A stretch of DNA of 64,000 nt, from NCBI GenBank assembly GCA_947454135.1, contig CANGJI010000001.1, positions 1 to 64,000 of the forward strand. The letters run 5' to 3'. The notes beneath the pieces are model-generated. The model saw nothing but the letters and a program-made list of their open reading frames with translations, searched no databases and was not told where the DNA came from. Each line of letters starts with the position of its first letter. Within the stretch, counting starts at the first letter, position 1. This document shows, piece by piece, positions 1 to 14,499 of the stretch. Made by a program: the position numbers and the translations under genes. This DNA comes from Sphingomonadaceae bacterium (GTDB lineage: Bacteria > Pseudomonadota > Alphaproteobacteria > Sphingomonadales > Sphingomonadaceae).

Positions 1-2612
<2,612 letters not shown>

Positions 2613-2836
2613 GAAAGGGTCAGCCTCTTGTCTGTACTCGGGCCGGCAGGAAGACCGGCGAAAACCACACGCGGCGTGTGGCGTCTGAGCATGAAACACG
2701 AAACGCCACCCATGGATTCCAACTGGATTCCCGGTGGCATTCGGCATCATCGCGTCAGACGAAACCCGGACCGCTTCCTTCCTGAGCCTTCCCCCGCGTA
2801 TGGGACGGCCTTGCTCGAAGTGGTGGGCGAGGTGGC

Positions 2837-2865
2837 CGGATAGGCGCAGAGGGCCGCATTGTCAA
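2837..2865 (-). promoter_or_regulatory. Candidate sigma70-type promoter for rpoB (TTGACA-N17-TATCCG)
   Basis: Minus strand: TTGACA (2865-2860), 17 nt spacer, TATCCG (2842-2837); about 220 nt upstream of the rpoB start. Confidence 0.5.
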
Positions 2866-2970
2866 CCGCGGCAGGCCTTGCCGAGCGGCGCGTTGCCTTG
2901 CTTTGCTTGACTCTTCTGCGCACTTGAGCCAATGCGCAGCCCGACCCGCGGGGCTTGCTTCGTGGTTCAT

Positions 2971-3021
2971 CCGTCCGAGACAGCTGGTGCAGGCTTCCTG
3001 CTTAATCTCCAGCCTAGACGG
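2971..3021 (+). ncRNA. Ribosomal protein L10 leader core
   Basis: Nested helices ccguc/gacgg (2971-2975/3017-3021), gcugg/ccagc (2983-2987/3009-3013), gcagg/ccugc (2989-2993/2997-3001) separated by GAGACA and UUAAUCU internal loops, upstream of rplJ. Confidence 0.75.
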
Positions 3022-3220
3022 GGAAAAGAGATTCCGGGCGCTTCGGCGCCCATGGCCTGATGGTCCGCTCCCGAGTGGAACACCATGGCCCGACGCGCAA
3101 ATCTGCGCGTTCTCCTTCCCCATTGTACGGACTCGCCCATGGTGCGCTTCGGTGCACCGTGGACATTGTAGCCGGCCGTTCGGGGTTTGCCCCGTCCGGT
3201 CACATGTGAAGGAGTATGGC

Positions 3221-3736
3221 ATGGATCGTTCGCAGAAAGCCGAATCGGTCGCCTTCCTGACCGAGGTGTTCAACGAGGCGGGCGCGGTGGTCATCACCCG
3301 CAACCTCGGCATGACGGTGGCCCAGTCCACCGCCCTGCGCATCAAGGTCCGCGAGGCGGGCGCTTCGTTCAAGGTTGCGAAGAACAGTCTGGCCAAGATT
3401 GCCGCCAAGGGCACCGCGTACGAGGGCGTTATCGACCTCTTCACCGGTCCCACCGGCATCGCCGCCTCGGCGGATCCGGTGGCGGCCGCCAAGGTCATCG
3501 TCGATTTCGCCAAGACCAACGACAAGCTCGAAATCGTTGGCGGTGCAATGGGCAGCGTCGTTCTCAACGCCGATGGTATCAAGGCTCTCGCCACGATGCC
3601 CTCGCTCGACGAGATGCGCGCCAAGCTCATCGGCCTCATTCAGGCTCCGGCGACCAAGATCGCCCAGCTCTCGACCGCTCCGGCGGCCAAGCTGGCCCGC
3701 GTCTTTGCTGCCTACGCCGAGAAGGACGCCGCGTAA
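3221..3736 (+). CDS. rplJ: 50S ribosomal protein L10
   Basis: [40 protein letters not shown]; precedes L7/L12. The longer ORF start at 2903 lies in the leader. Confidence 0.97.
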   Translation: MDRSQKAESVAFLTEVFNEAGAVVITRNLGMTVAQSTALRIKVREAGASFKVAKNSLAKIAAKGTAYEGVIDLFTGPTGIAASADPVAAAKVIVDFAKTNDKLEIVGGAMGSVVLNADGIKALATMPSLDEMRAKLIGLIQAPATKIAQLSTAPAAKLARVFAAYAEKDAA

Positions 3737-3823
3737 GCGCGACTGCAATCACAGACCTGTTTTTCCAAAACTGTCGCCCAAGAATTTTCGCATTTGGGCA
3801 AACCACATTGAGGAGTTATCATC

Positions 3824-4201
3824 ATGGCCGATATCGCCAATCTCGTCGCTGAACTTTCGAAGCTGACCGTTCTCGAAGCCGCTGACCTCGCCAAGGCCCT
3901 CGAAGAAGCATGGGGCGTCAGCGCCGCTGCTGCTGTTGCTGTTGCTGCCCCCGCGGGCGGCGGCGAAGCTGCTGCTCCGGTCGAAGAGAAGACCGAATTC
4001 GACGTCATCCTGACCGGCGACGGCGGCAAGAAGATCCAGGTCATCAAGGAAGTCCGCGCGATCACCAACCTCGGCCTCACCGAAGCCAAGGCCCTGGTGG
4101 AAGCCGCTCCGAAGGCGATCAAGGAAGGTGTCAACAAGGCCGAGGCCGAAGACATCAAGGCCAAGATCGAAGCCGCTGGCGGCACCGTCGAGATCAAGTA
4201 A
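3824..4201 (+). CDS. rplL: 50S ribosomal protein L7/L12
   Basis: [36 protein letters not shown], Ala-rich hinge, C-terminal [21 protein letters not shown]. Confidence 0.98.
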   Translation: MADIANLVAELSKLTVLEAADLAKALEEAWGVSAAAAVAVAAPAGGGEAAAPVEEKTEFDVILTGDGGKKIQVIKEVRAITNLGLTEAKALVEAAPKAIKEGVNKAEAEDIKAKIEAAGGTVEIK

Positions 4202-4245
4202 TCTCGAATTGCACTGTGGTGGGCTCCGGCTCACCACCATGCACG

Positions 4246-4277
4246 AAGAGGGCGGGCCGCAAGGTCCGCTCTTTTTC
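4246..4277 (+). terminator. Rho-independent terminator after rplJL
   Basis: agagggcgggcc-gcaa-ggtccgctct followed by TTTTT. Confidence 0.7.
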
Positions 4278-4322
4278 GTTGGCGCCCTCATTCATGGGCG
4301 CCCCCGCTCGCTTGAGGTTGTG

Positions 4323-5570
4323 TCAGGCCAGATCGATCTGCCGCACCGGTGGCAGCCCGAACTGGAACAGCAGAGCGCCGACGGTGCTCACCGCAGCCAC
4401 GAACACGAAGGCCCCGACATAGGAGCCGGTTGCATCGACAATCGCGCCCGTCACGATCGGTCCGAAGATGCCCGAAATACTGGCAATGCCGGTCTGCCAG
4501 CCGATCCAGCTCCCGGCGAGCCTCGGCCCGGCATAGATCTGGCCCAGCGCGAAGACCATGGTGGGGCCGATGCCCATCGCCGCACCTGTCAGCAGGAGCC
4601 AGGCGAGCACTGCGGCTGGCGACCCTGCATAAGCGATCCCGAGCACGCCGATCGCCATGCCGATCTGTCCGGCAATCGCGATCTGGCGGCGCACGGTGCC
4701 TTCGTCACGCCCCTGCCGGATCCAGTGATCCGAAAGCTGCCCCCAGCCCAGCGAAGATAGCGCCTGCACCACGTAAGTCGCGGTGGCGAACGCCGCCATG
4801 GTCGATATCGAAAGCCCTCGGCTGGTTATGAGATAGAGCGGAAGCCACACGATGACGAAGAAGGAACAGAAGTTCGCCGTCGCGTTGCATAGGCCCATCA
4901 GCCACAGCGCAGGTTGCGCCAGCAGGACGCGGTACGGGGTCGGCGCAGCGGTCTGTTCCGGATCGCTGCCTTGCGGCAAGTCGCGCACCACCACAAGCCA
5001 GGGCACCAGCCACAGCAGCGTGCCCGCGCCAAAGGCGATGAAGACGGCTCGCCAGCCCCAGCCGCCCAGGATCGCGCCGCCCGCCAGAGTGCCGACGGCC
5101 GGCCCCAGCGCGATGCCGGCCGCCACAACCGCGTTGGCAAGGCCTCTTCGCTCCGGCGGAACATGGCGCGCGATCATCTTGGAGCTGCCTGAAAAACCGC
5201 AGCTTTCCCCCACCCCCAGCATCATGCGCAGCACGATGAGGCCAGTGAGGCCCCCGACAAAGCCGGTCAGAAAGGTGCTGAGCGCCCACAGCGCGACGCC
5301 CATCGCAAACAGGCGGTAGACCGAAACCCGGTCCACCAGCCACCCGACAAGAGGGTGCGCGGGGCCGTATATCCAGAAGAACGCCGAAACGGCGACGCCG
5401 AACTGGGTGGCGGTGAGATGGAGGTCAGCCTTCATCAGCGGAGCCGCCACGCCGATCGCGCCGCGATCAACGAAATTGAGCAGTAGCGCGAGGCCGAGCA
5501 GCGCAACCAGCGCCGTCACTGCGCCGTTTCCGCTGCGCTTCCCCTGCATGCCTTGCGTCGCCATTCCCAC
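4323..5570 (-). CDS. MFS transporter
   Basis: About 12 hydrophobic segments; LNFVDRGAIGVAAPLMKADLHLTATQFGVAVSAFFWIYGPAHPLVGWLVDR typical of the ACS/hexuronate-type MFS family. Confidence 0.9.
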   Translation of the reverse strand: MGMATQGMQGKRSGNGAVTALVALLGLALLLNFVDRGAIGVAAPLMKADLHLTATQFGVAVSAFFWIYGPAHPLVGWLVDRVSVYRLFAMGVALWALSTFLTGFVGGLTGLIVLRMMLGVGESCGFSGSSKMIARHVPPERRGLANAVVAAGIALGPAVGTLAGGAILGGWGWRAVFIAFGAGTLLWLVPWLVVVRDLPQGSDPEQTAAPTPYRVLLAQPALWLMGLCNATANFCSFFVIVWLPLYLITSRGLSISTMAAFATATYVVQALSSLGWGQLSDHWIRQGRDEGTVRRQIAIAGQIGMAIGVLGIAYAGSPAAVLAWLLLTGAAMGIGPTMVFALGQIYAGPRLAGSWIGWQTGIASISGIFGPIVTGAIVDATGSYVGAFVFVAAVSTVGALLFQFGLPPVRQIDLA

Positions 5571-5661
5571 AGCCCTTCCCCGATCCGCGCCGAAGGGTAG
5601 GGGCGCAGCCTCGGACCGACAACACCTGTTCTTTGCGCGCCACTCCGCCTATGGCGCGGCA

Positions 5662-7038
5662 ATGTTCGAAAGCCCACCGACCCGCTGGAGCGATGAATGG
5701 CGCGCGACCATGCGCCTTGCTGCGCCGCTCGTGGGCGCCAACCTGCTGCAGATGGCAGTCTTCGCGGTCGACGTGATCTTCGTCGCCCGGCTGGGTCCGG
5801 TGGCACTGGCTGCCTCGGCGCTGTCGGTCTCGCTGTTCGGGCTCCTGATCTGGAGCCTAACCGGCCTTGTCGGAGCGGCCTCACCGCTGATCGCTGCGGA
5901 GATCGGCGCACGCAAACATGCGGTGCGCGAAGTGCGCCGCACGGTGCGCATGGCCGGCTGGGCCGGCGTCATCGCTGGTGTCGGGGCGATGGGCGTGTGC
6001 ATGCTGGGCGGCCCGCTGATGCGCCTGACCGGCCAGAGCGAGGACGTCATCGCGCTGGCTGTGCCGTTCCTCAGCGTGCTGATGTGGGCCTCGGTCCCCG
6101 CCGTGCTTGCCGCGCTGCTGCGCACGGTGGTTTCCACGCTGGGCCGCCCGATGATCGGCACCGCGATCAACGGCCTTGCCGTCGGCGTCAACGCGCTTGG
6201 GAACTACACTTTCGTCTTCGGCCACTTCGGCGCGCCCGCTCTGGGCCTGACCGGCTCGGCCATATCGAGCATCATCACCAGCGCGTGCATGCTTGCGGCC
6301 TATGTGATTGTCATCCGCCGTGACCGCCGCCTCCGGCGCTACCGGTTCGGCGGGCGCTGGTGGCGACCGGACTGGGTGCGCTTCGTCGATGTGCTGCGCA
6401 TCGGCCTGCCCATCACCGCGACGATCATCGCCGAGGCTGGCATGTTCAACGGCGCGGCCTTCCTCATGGGCCGCATCGGTGAAGTAGAGCTCGCCGCGCA
6501 CACCGTGGCGCTGCAGTTCGCCGCATTCACGTTCCAGGTGCCCTTCGGCATTGCCCAGGCGGCGACAATCCGCGTCGGCCTCGCCTTTGGTGCGCGCGAC
6601 AAGGGCGCCATCGCGCGGGCGGGTCAGGTCGCAATGGTGCTCGGCATCGGCTTCATGGCGCTGATGGCAACGCTGATGCTGGTCTTCCCGAACCTCATTC
6701 TCGCCGCCTATATCGATCCGGCGGACCCCGCCAACGCGCGGCTCGTCCAGCTTGCGACACAGTACATGGTCGTCGCCGCCGCGTTCCAGATCTTCGACGG
6801 TGCGCAGGCGGTTGGCGCGGCGCTCTTGCGCGGGCTTCAGGATACCCGCGTGCCGATGGGCATCGCCTTGTTCGGCTACTGGATTCCCGGCATCGGCACC
6901 GCGCTGTGGCTCGGGCTGATGACACCGCTCCAGGGCCTCGGCGTGTGGATCGGCCTCGCTGTCGGTCTCACCGTGGTGGCCGCACTTCTGCTGTGGCGCT
7001 GGCACCGCCGTGCCCGGTTGGGACTCCTCCCCGCATAA
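5662..7038 (+). CDS. MATE family efflux transporter
   Basis: MFESPPTRWSDEWRATMRLAAPLVGANLLQMAVFAVDVIFVARLG; typical MATE repeats. The ORF-track start at 5407 is too long. Confidence 0.9.
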   Translation: MFESPPTRWSDEWRATMRLAAPLVGANLLQMAVFAVDVIFVARLGPVALAASALSVSLFGLLIWSLTGLVGAASPLIAAEIGARKHAVREVRRTVRMAGWAGVIAGVGAMGVCMLGGPLMRLTGQSEDVIALAVPFLSVLMWASVPAVLAALLRTVVSTLGRPMIGTAINGLAVGVNALGNYTFVFGHFGAPALGLTGSAISSIITSACMLAAYVIVIRRDRRLRRYRFGGRWWRPDWVRFVDVLRIGLPITATIIAEAGMFNGAAFLMGRIGEVELAAHTVALQFAAFTFQVPFGIAQAATIRVGLAFGARDKGAIARAGQVAMVLGIGFMALMATLMLVFPNLILAAYIDPADPANARLVQLATQYMVVAAAFQIFDGAQAVGAALLRGLQDTRVPMGIALFGYWIPGIGTALWLGLMTPLQGLGVWIGLAVGLTVVAALLLWRWHRRARLGLLPA

Positions 7039-7057
7039 AAAACTTGCGGCCCCGAGG

Positions 7058-7086
7058 TTGACGCCCCCTCTGCCCCCACCCATATG
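7058..7086 (+). promoter_or_regulatory. Candidate groESL promoter (TTGACG-N17-CATATG)
   Basis: -35-like TTGACG 7058-7063, 17 nt spacer, CATATG 7081-7086, just upstream of CIRCE. Confidence 0.5.
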
Positions 7087-7093
7087 CGCGGTG

Positions 7094-7120
7094 CTGGCAC
7101 TCTCCCCCTGAGAGTGCCAA
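7094..7120 (+). promoter_or_regulatory. CIRCE element (HrcA operator)
   Basis: CTGGCACTC-N9-GAGTGCCAA; matches the CIRCE consensus TTAGCACTC-N9-GAGTGCTAA closely, upstream of groES. Confidence 0.9.
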
Positions 7121-7155
7121 GTGCCATTTCATATCATGGAACAAGGGAGATACCC

Positions 7156-9136
<1,981 letters not shown>

Positions 9137-9192
9137 GCCGCCTGAAGAGCGTCTCCGCGCAGGCGGGGACCTCCTGCAGACTCAAGGAAACG

Positions 9193-9223
9193 GGGCCGGA
9201 GGGGAAACCTTCCGGCCCTTTTT
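9193..9223 (+). terminator. Rho-independent terminator after groEL
   Basis: gggccgga...tccggccc stem followed by TTTTT. Confidence 0.8.
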
Positions 9224-9245
9224 CATGTCCAGTCGGAGGAGCTGG

Positions 9246-9830
9246 TCAGGACGCCGCGGTCCACATGGTTGATCCGTCGATCACCTGATCGATCAGGGCT
9301 TCGTCGGCAGGCAGTTGCTGATCCAGCATGAGCATCGCGAGGCCGTGCACCAGCGCCCATGATTGCAAGGCGAAGCGGCGTGCCGCCACCTTGTCGCCAC
9401 GGGTGAACCGCGCAGCGCTGTCCAGCAGCATGTCTGCGGCCAGATTTCCCTCCGGCAAACCATCTCCGCGCACGGGGCAGTGCGTGAAAACCAGGCGGAA
9501 CAAGTTCGGATTCACCAGCGCAAATCGCACATAGGCGCGCCCGGTGGCCGAGAAGGCCTTGTCTCCCGCCTCCATCGCCGCGCGCTGCTGCATCTGGCCA
9601 AGCTGCGCCAGCCCTTCCCGCGCCATGGCTTCCATCAGCGCGCGCTTGTCGGGGAAGTGGCGATAGACTGCCGTGGCGGACACCCCCACCTCGCGGGCCA
9701 GTCCCCGCAATGAAATATTCGATATATCAGTGCTTTCCAGAGCCCGCAGCCCCGCCGCCAGAAGAGCCGCGCGCAAATCGCCATGATGGTAGGCGCGCTG
9801 CTCCAGATTCGATGTTGACACTGTTACCAT
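9246..9830 (-). CDS. TetR/AcrR family transcriptional regulator
   Basis: [71 protein letters not shown]-terminal TetR HTH; WHG-type C-terminal region. The 822-aa ORF in the track is an antisense over-extension. Confidence 0.92.
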   Translation of the reverse strand: MVTVSTSNLEQRAYHHGDLRAALLAAGLRALESTDISNISLRGLAREVGVSATAVYRHFPDKRALMEAMAREGLAQLGQMQQRAAMEAGDKAFSATGRAYVRFALVNPNLFRLVFTHCPVRGDGLPEGNLAADMLLDSAARFTRGDKVAARRFALQSWALVHGLAMLMLDQQLPADEALIDQVIDGSTMWTAAS

Positions 9831-9837
9831 TGCCTCT

Positions 9838-9856
9838 ATGTTTACAGCATAAACAT
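9838..9856. promoter_or_regulatory. Candidate TetR operator palindrome ATGTTTA-N5-TAAACAT
   Basis: Perfect 7-bp inverted repeat between the divergent TetR and carotenoid oxygenase genes. Confidence 0.7.
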
Positions 9857-9875
9857 CTACGGGGAGTTCCGACAC

Positions 9876-11324
9876 GTGGCAAGCATCGTCGAAAACACCA
9901 TCCGCAGCGTGGTGACCAAGGGCGTGGAAACCGTCGCCGCCTTCAATCGCAAGCGCCAGCCGTCCGATCGCCGCCACACCTTCCTCTCGGGCCTCCACAC
10001 ACCGGTGACCGAAGAACGGACGATCACCGAGCTTGCCGTCACCGGCACGATCCCTGCAGAACTCTCGGGCCGCTACGTCCGCATCGGGCCCAACCCGTTC
10101 AAACCCGATCCACGCGGCCACCACTGGTTCGTCGGCGATGGCATGGTTCACGGCGTCTGCCTCAAGGGCGGCAAGGCCGAATGGTATCGCAATCGCTATG
10201 TCCGCTCGCAGAAGCTTGAAGCTGCGGGTGGCCCCGCCGCCGCTCCGGGCCCGCGCCTCTCGCCTGATTTCGACACGGTCAACACCAACGTGATCCAGCA
10301 CCGCGGCAAGACCTACGCACTCGTGGAGGCCGGCAGCTTCCCGGTCGAGCTGTCCTACGAGCTTGAAACCGTGACCTACACCGATCTCGAAGGCACCCTG
10401 CGCGTGCCTTTCACGGCTCATCCCCACGAGGACCCGCGAACCGGTGAGCTTCACGCCATCACCTATGCCGGCACGGTCCACGACAAAGTGTGGTACATCC
10501 GCGTCTCGCCCGAAGGCAAAGTCACCCGCGAAGTAGCAATCCCGGTCGAGCATGGCCCCTCGATCCACGAATGCAGCATCACCGCGAACCACACGCTGGT
10601 GTTCGACTTGCCCGTGACCTTCTCGATGAACGCAGTCATCGGCGGCGCCACCTTCCCGTACCGCTGGAACCCGGACCACAAGGCCCGCGTCGGCCTGCTG
10701 CCCCACGATGGCGGTGCGGATGACGTGATCTGGTGCGAGGTCGATCCAGTCTATGTGTTTCACGTCGCCAACAGCTTCGAGGCGGCGGATGGCACGGTCG
10801 TGGTCGATCTGTGCGTCTACGAAACGATGTTCGAACCCGGACAGGGCGGCCTCGTGGACGGTCCCGCCGGCAAGCCGCTCGGGCTGGAACGCTGGACGAT
10901 CGATCCCGAAGCCCGCACGGTGCATCGCCGGACCATCGATGCCGCGCCGCAGGAATTTCCCCGTCCGGACGAACGCTTCTTCGGTCAGCCCTATCGCTAT
11001 GTCTGGTCGATGGGCCTCGCGACCGCAAACCCCGAAAACTTCATCGGCGATGCGCCGATTTTCGCTCTCGATCTCGAAACAGGGGCGCGCACCATGCGCG
11101 ATTTCGGACCCGGGAAGGTGCCGGGCGAGTTCGTGTTCGTTCCCCGCAGCGCGGATGCGCCGGAAGGAGACGGCTGGCTGATGGGCTATGTCATCGATGC
11201 CGCTTCGCAAACCACCGATCTGGTGATTCTCGATGCGCAGGACATCGCGGCAGCGCCCGTTGCCACGGTTCATATCCCCTGCCGCATCCCGCCGGGCTTC
11301 CACGGCAACTGGCTCGCGGACTGA
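9876..11324 (+). CDS. Carotenoid oxygenase family protein (GTG start)
   Basis: [30 protein letters not shown] plus conserved metal-ligand His regions ([48 protein letters not shown]) of the carotenoid cleavage/RPE65 family. Confidence 0.93.
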   Translation: MASIVENTIRSVVTKGVETVAAFNRKRQPSDRRHTFLSGLHTPVTEERTITELAVTGTIPAELSGRYVRIGPNPFKPDPRGHHWFVGDGMVHGVCLKGGKAEWYRNRYVRSQKLEAAGGPAAAPGPRLSPDFDTVNTNVIQHRGKTYALVEAGSFPVELSYELETVTYTDLEGTLRVPFTAHPHEDPRTGELHAITYAGTVHDKVWYIRVSPEGKVTREVAIPVEHGPSIHECSITANHTLVFDLPVTFSMNAVIGGATFPYRWNPDHKARVGLLPHDGGADDVIWCEVDPVYVFHVANSFEAADGTVVVDLCVYETMFEPGQGGLVDGPAGKPLGLERWTIDPEARTVHRRTIDAAPQEFPRPDERFFGQPYRYVWSMGLATANPENFIGDAPIFALDLETGARTMRDFGPGKVPGEFVFVPRSADAPEGDGWLMGYVIDAASQTTDLVILDAQDIAAAPVATVHIPCRIPPGFHGNWLAD

Positions 11325-11391
11325 CGTCCACTGGACAGAGCGAGGCGCATTGCTAACCTGCCGCACAAAGCAACAAGATGCGGGGGTTAGG

Positions 11392-12594
11392 ATGCGCAAA
11401 CGGACAATCGTGCTGGCAGTGGCGGCCTTGGCGGGCCTGGGCGGGCTTGGCTGGTACGCCAGTCTCGATGCCGAAACGCGGGGGCTCCTTGCCGCCCTGC
11501 CCACCAACCGCGACGTCCTGATGTGGACGGTCCCGCAGCGCGACGCCGCCTTCCGCGCGATGGACCGTCTGCCCATCCTCGCGCAGGCGCATGAAATCGC
11601 GCCTTCTGACAAGCCGCTCCCGCTGCCTGCAGGCAAGCCGCTCAATGTGCCGGGCATCGATGCATACATGGCGAGCCAGCGCGCGGCGGGGCTGGTGATC
11701 GTGCAGGACGGCAAGATCAGGTTGGAGCGCTATGGGCTTGGCTTCGATGCCAAGGGCCGCTGGACCAGCTTCTCGGTCGCCAAGTCCTTCACGTCCACGC
11801 TCGTCGGCGCTGCGATCAAGGATGGCTACATCAAGAGCCTTGACGACAAGGTGAGCCAGTACATCCCCGATCTGCGCGGCTCGGCCTATGACGACGTCAG
11901 CATCGCACAGCTGCTTACCATGAGCTCCGGCGTGCGCTGGAACGAGGACTACGAGGATCCCAAGTCCGACGTCGCCACGTTCAACAATGCCGAGCCCGAG
12001 AAGGGCATGGATGCGACTGTCAGCTACATGCGGAAGCTGCCCCGCGCCCATCCGCCGGGCACTGTGTGGCACTACAACACGGGCGAGACCAACCTGATCG
12101 GGGTGCTTGTCTCGTCGGCCACCCGGAAGCCCCTCGCGCAATATCTCGAGGAGAAGATCTGGAAGCCCGCCGGCATGGAAGCCAAGGCGACCTGGCTGCT
12201 CAGCAAGACCGGGCATGAAATCGCCGGGTGCTGCCTCCAGGCAGCGACGCGTGATTTTGCGCGCATGGGACTGTTCGTACTCGCGAATGGCCATGTTGGA
12301 GGAGAAGGGGCGGGCGGTCAGCAGATCGTGCCCGCTGACTGGTTTGCCGCCGCCACCCACAAGCAGAAGGACATCGGCGAGCCGGGCAAGGGCTATGGCT
12401 ATCAGTGGTGGACCTATGACGACGGCACAGTCGCCGCGCAGGGCATCTTCGGGCAGGGGATCTTCATCGACCCCAAACGGCGGCTGGTGATCGCCAGCAA
12501 CGCCGACTGGACCCGCGCCACCAAGGGCCCCGAGGGCGATGCGCGCGAGGCGTTCTACCGGAAGGTGCAGGCGCTGATCGACGCAGGGAACTGA
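11392..12594 (+). CDS. Serine hydrolase, beta-lactamase (class C-like) family
   Basis: SVAK (SxxK) and YNTGETN motifs; N-terminal signal anchor MRKRTIVLAVAALAGLGGLGW. Confidence 0.88.
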   Translation: MRKRTIVLAVAALAGLGGLGWYASLDAETRGLLAALPTNRDVLMWTVPQRDAAFRAMDRLPILAQAHEIAPSDKPLPLPAGKPLNVPGIDAYMASQRAAGLVIVQDGKIRLERYGLGFDAKGRWTSFSVAKSFTSTLVGAAIKDGYIKSLDDKVSQYIPDLRGSAYDDVSIAQLLTMSSGVRWNEDYEDPKSDVATFNNAEPEKGMDATVSYMRKLPRAHPPGTVWHYNTGETNLIGVLVSSATRKPLAQYLEEKIWKPAGMEAKATWLLSKTGHEIAGCCLQAATRDFARMGLFVLANGHVGGEGAGGQQIVPADWFAAATHKQKDIGEPGKGYGYQWWTYDDGTVAAQGIFGQGIFIDPKRRLVIASNADWTRATKGPEGDAREAFYRKVQALIDAGN

Positions 12595-12840
12595 TCGGTC
12601 CTGTCCTACAGGGGGCGGGCCGGGGTATGCTCAAGGCATGGCCCGGAACCCTGCCTGCCCCCCACCGTCGCCACTGCCATCCGCCCGTTTTTCGGCCTGC
12701 TCGCCGGGTTGCGCCGTATTCTCTCTGGACTGTGTCAACTGTGTCAACTTGACCTAAATTCGCAGCGACTCCCCCAAGGGCCAATGGACAAGGCGATCCG
12801 TTCGGTTCAACGGCCAGACACTCGTCGGGGGGGATCAGCT

Positions 12841-14499
12841 ATGCGCAAGGCGGCATGGGGCGCTGCACTTGGAATTCTGGGGTGGTCGGGCGCGGCATGT
12901 GCCGAAGCGCCCGGGCTCGCGCCAATTCCTTCCCCGCAGAAGGCAGGCTATGACAAGATCCGCGAGGCGGACTTGCGCGCAGATCTCACCTTCATCGCAT
13001 CCGACGCACTGGAAGGACGCATGTCGCTGCAACCGGGCGACGATGCCGCAGTCCAATGGATCGCCGCCGAATTCGCCAAGGCCGGGCTCCAGCCCGCCGC
13101 CACCGATGCGAAGGGCGCGGCCAGCTGGTACCAGACTGTTCCGCTGGTTGAATACCGCCCCAACCCGGCTGCCAATTCTCTCACCCTCCGCCTCGGCACG
13201 GCGGAGCAGAGCTGGAAGGCGCCTGAAGTGCTGGGCGGCTATCGCGACGATATCGACCTGTCCGCCCCGCTCGCCTTCGCCGGTTACGGGATTACTGCAC
13301 CAGGCGTCGGCTACGACGACTACCGTGGCATCGACGTGCGCGGGAAGATCGTTCTCGTCTTCGAGCACGAGCCGCAGGAGAATGACCCCGCCTCGCGCTT
13401 CAACGGCACCGGCAATACCCGCCATGCCACCAACCGCGTAAAGGCCCTCAACGCCCAGGCCCACGGCGCGCTCGCCGTGCTGGTAGTGGCGGAACCGAAC
13501 CGCAAGCACCCCTCGAACCTCGAGCGCTACACCCGCATTGGCGGCAGCGCCAAGCGCGTCCCGCCGCTGCCCGGTCAGGCGCTGCTCGATGACGAACTGC
13601 GCATTCCGGTGCTCACTGTGTCCGATACGGTCGGCGCAGCACTGCTCGCCAAGGCCGGCATGACGGCGTCGGCCCTGCAAACCGCGATCGACAGCACAGT
13701 CGCGCCGCAATCGCGCCTGCTCGCCGATACGACCGTCAGCCTGCACCACGAAAACACATCACGCACCCGCGGTGTTTCCGCGAACGTTGTCGGCCTGCTG
13801 CCGGGTTCGGACCCTGCGCTTGCTCCGGAAACAGTGATCATCAGCGCGCACCACGATCACGACGGCAGCAACGGGGCCGAAATCTGGCACGGCGCGGACG
13901 ACAACGGGTCGGGTACTGTCGGCGTCGTCGCGCTGGCGCGCGCCTTCATGGCCAATGCGGTGAAGCCCAAGCGCTCGATCCTCTTCACCGTGTTCGCGGC
14001 GGAGGAACGCGGGCTGCTAGGCAGCTACTACATGGCTGCTCACCCACTGCGCCCACTCGCGACGACTCGCGCGATGATCAATTTCGACATGATCGGACGC
14101 AACGAGGAACCCAGTGACCAGACCACCGGCCTGATCGAGATTCCGAAGGATACGACCAACCGGCTGAACCTGATCGGCGCAACCTACAGCCCGGACTTCA
14201 ACCGCACCGTTCAGGCCGCCAACCGCAGCGTCGGGCTCGATCTCGACGACCGGTTCGACCACGAGAACGCACTCAACGTATTCTTCCGCAGCGACCAGTT
14301 TCCCTTTGTTCTGAAAGACGTGCCGGCGATGTGGTTCAACACCGGTTTCCACCCCGATTACCACCACACCACCGATACCGCCGACCGGATCAACTACGTC
14401 AAGATGACGAAGATCGTGAAGCTGGCCTATCTCTCCGCCTGGCGCTTCGCCAGCGAGGCCGCGCCTCCGGCTTTCGTCCCGGATCCGTCAGGCCACTGA
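12841..14499 (+). CDS. M28 family peptidase with PA-like insert, secreted
   Basis: Signal peptide MRKAAWGAALGILGWSGAACA; zinc peptidase motifs SAHHDHDG, GADDNGSGTVG, FAAEERGLLGS, NFDMIGR. Confidence 0.9.
   Translation: MRKAAWGAALGILGWSGAACAEAPGLAPIPSPQKAGYDKIREADLRADLTFIASDALEGRMSLQPGDDAAVQWIAAEFAKAGLQPAATDAKGAASWYQTVPLVEYRPNPAANSLTLRLGTAEQSWKAPEVLGGYRDDIDLSAPLAFAGYGITAPGVGYDDYRGIDVRGKIVLVFEHEPQENDPASRFNGTGNTRHATNRVKALNAQAHGALAVLVVAEPNRKHPSNLERYTRIGGSAKRVPPLPGQALLDDELRIPVLTVSDTVGAALLAKAGMTASALQTAIDSTVAPQSRLLADTTVSLHHENTSRTRGVSANVVGLLPGSDPALAPETVIISAHHDHDGSNGAEIWHGADDNGSGTVGVVALARAFMANAVKPKRSILFTVFAAEERGLLGSYYMAAHPLRPLATTRAMINFDMIGRNEEPSDQTTGLIEIPKDTTNRLNLIGATYSPDFNRTVQAANRSVGLDLDDRFDHENALNVFFRSDQFPFVLKDVPAMWFNTGFHPDYHHTTDTADRINYVKMTKIVKLAYLSAWRFASEAAPPAFVPDPSGH

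Noticed and set aside
3925-3960. gctgctgttgctgttgct run as microsatellite
   Set aside because: Encodes the normal Ala-rich hinge of L7/L12.
9246-11714. 822-aa minus-strand ORF
   Set aside because: Only the last 194 codons (TetR) are real; the rest is antisense to the carotenoid oxygenase gene.
12600-12665. GC-rich stretch after the serine hydrolase as a terminator or small RNA
   Set aside because: Possible stem is weak and lacks a clear T-tract; not supportable.
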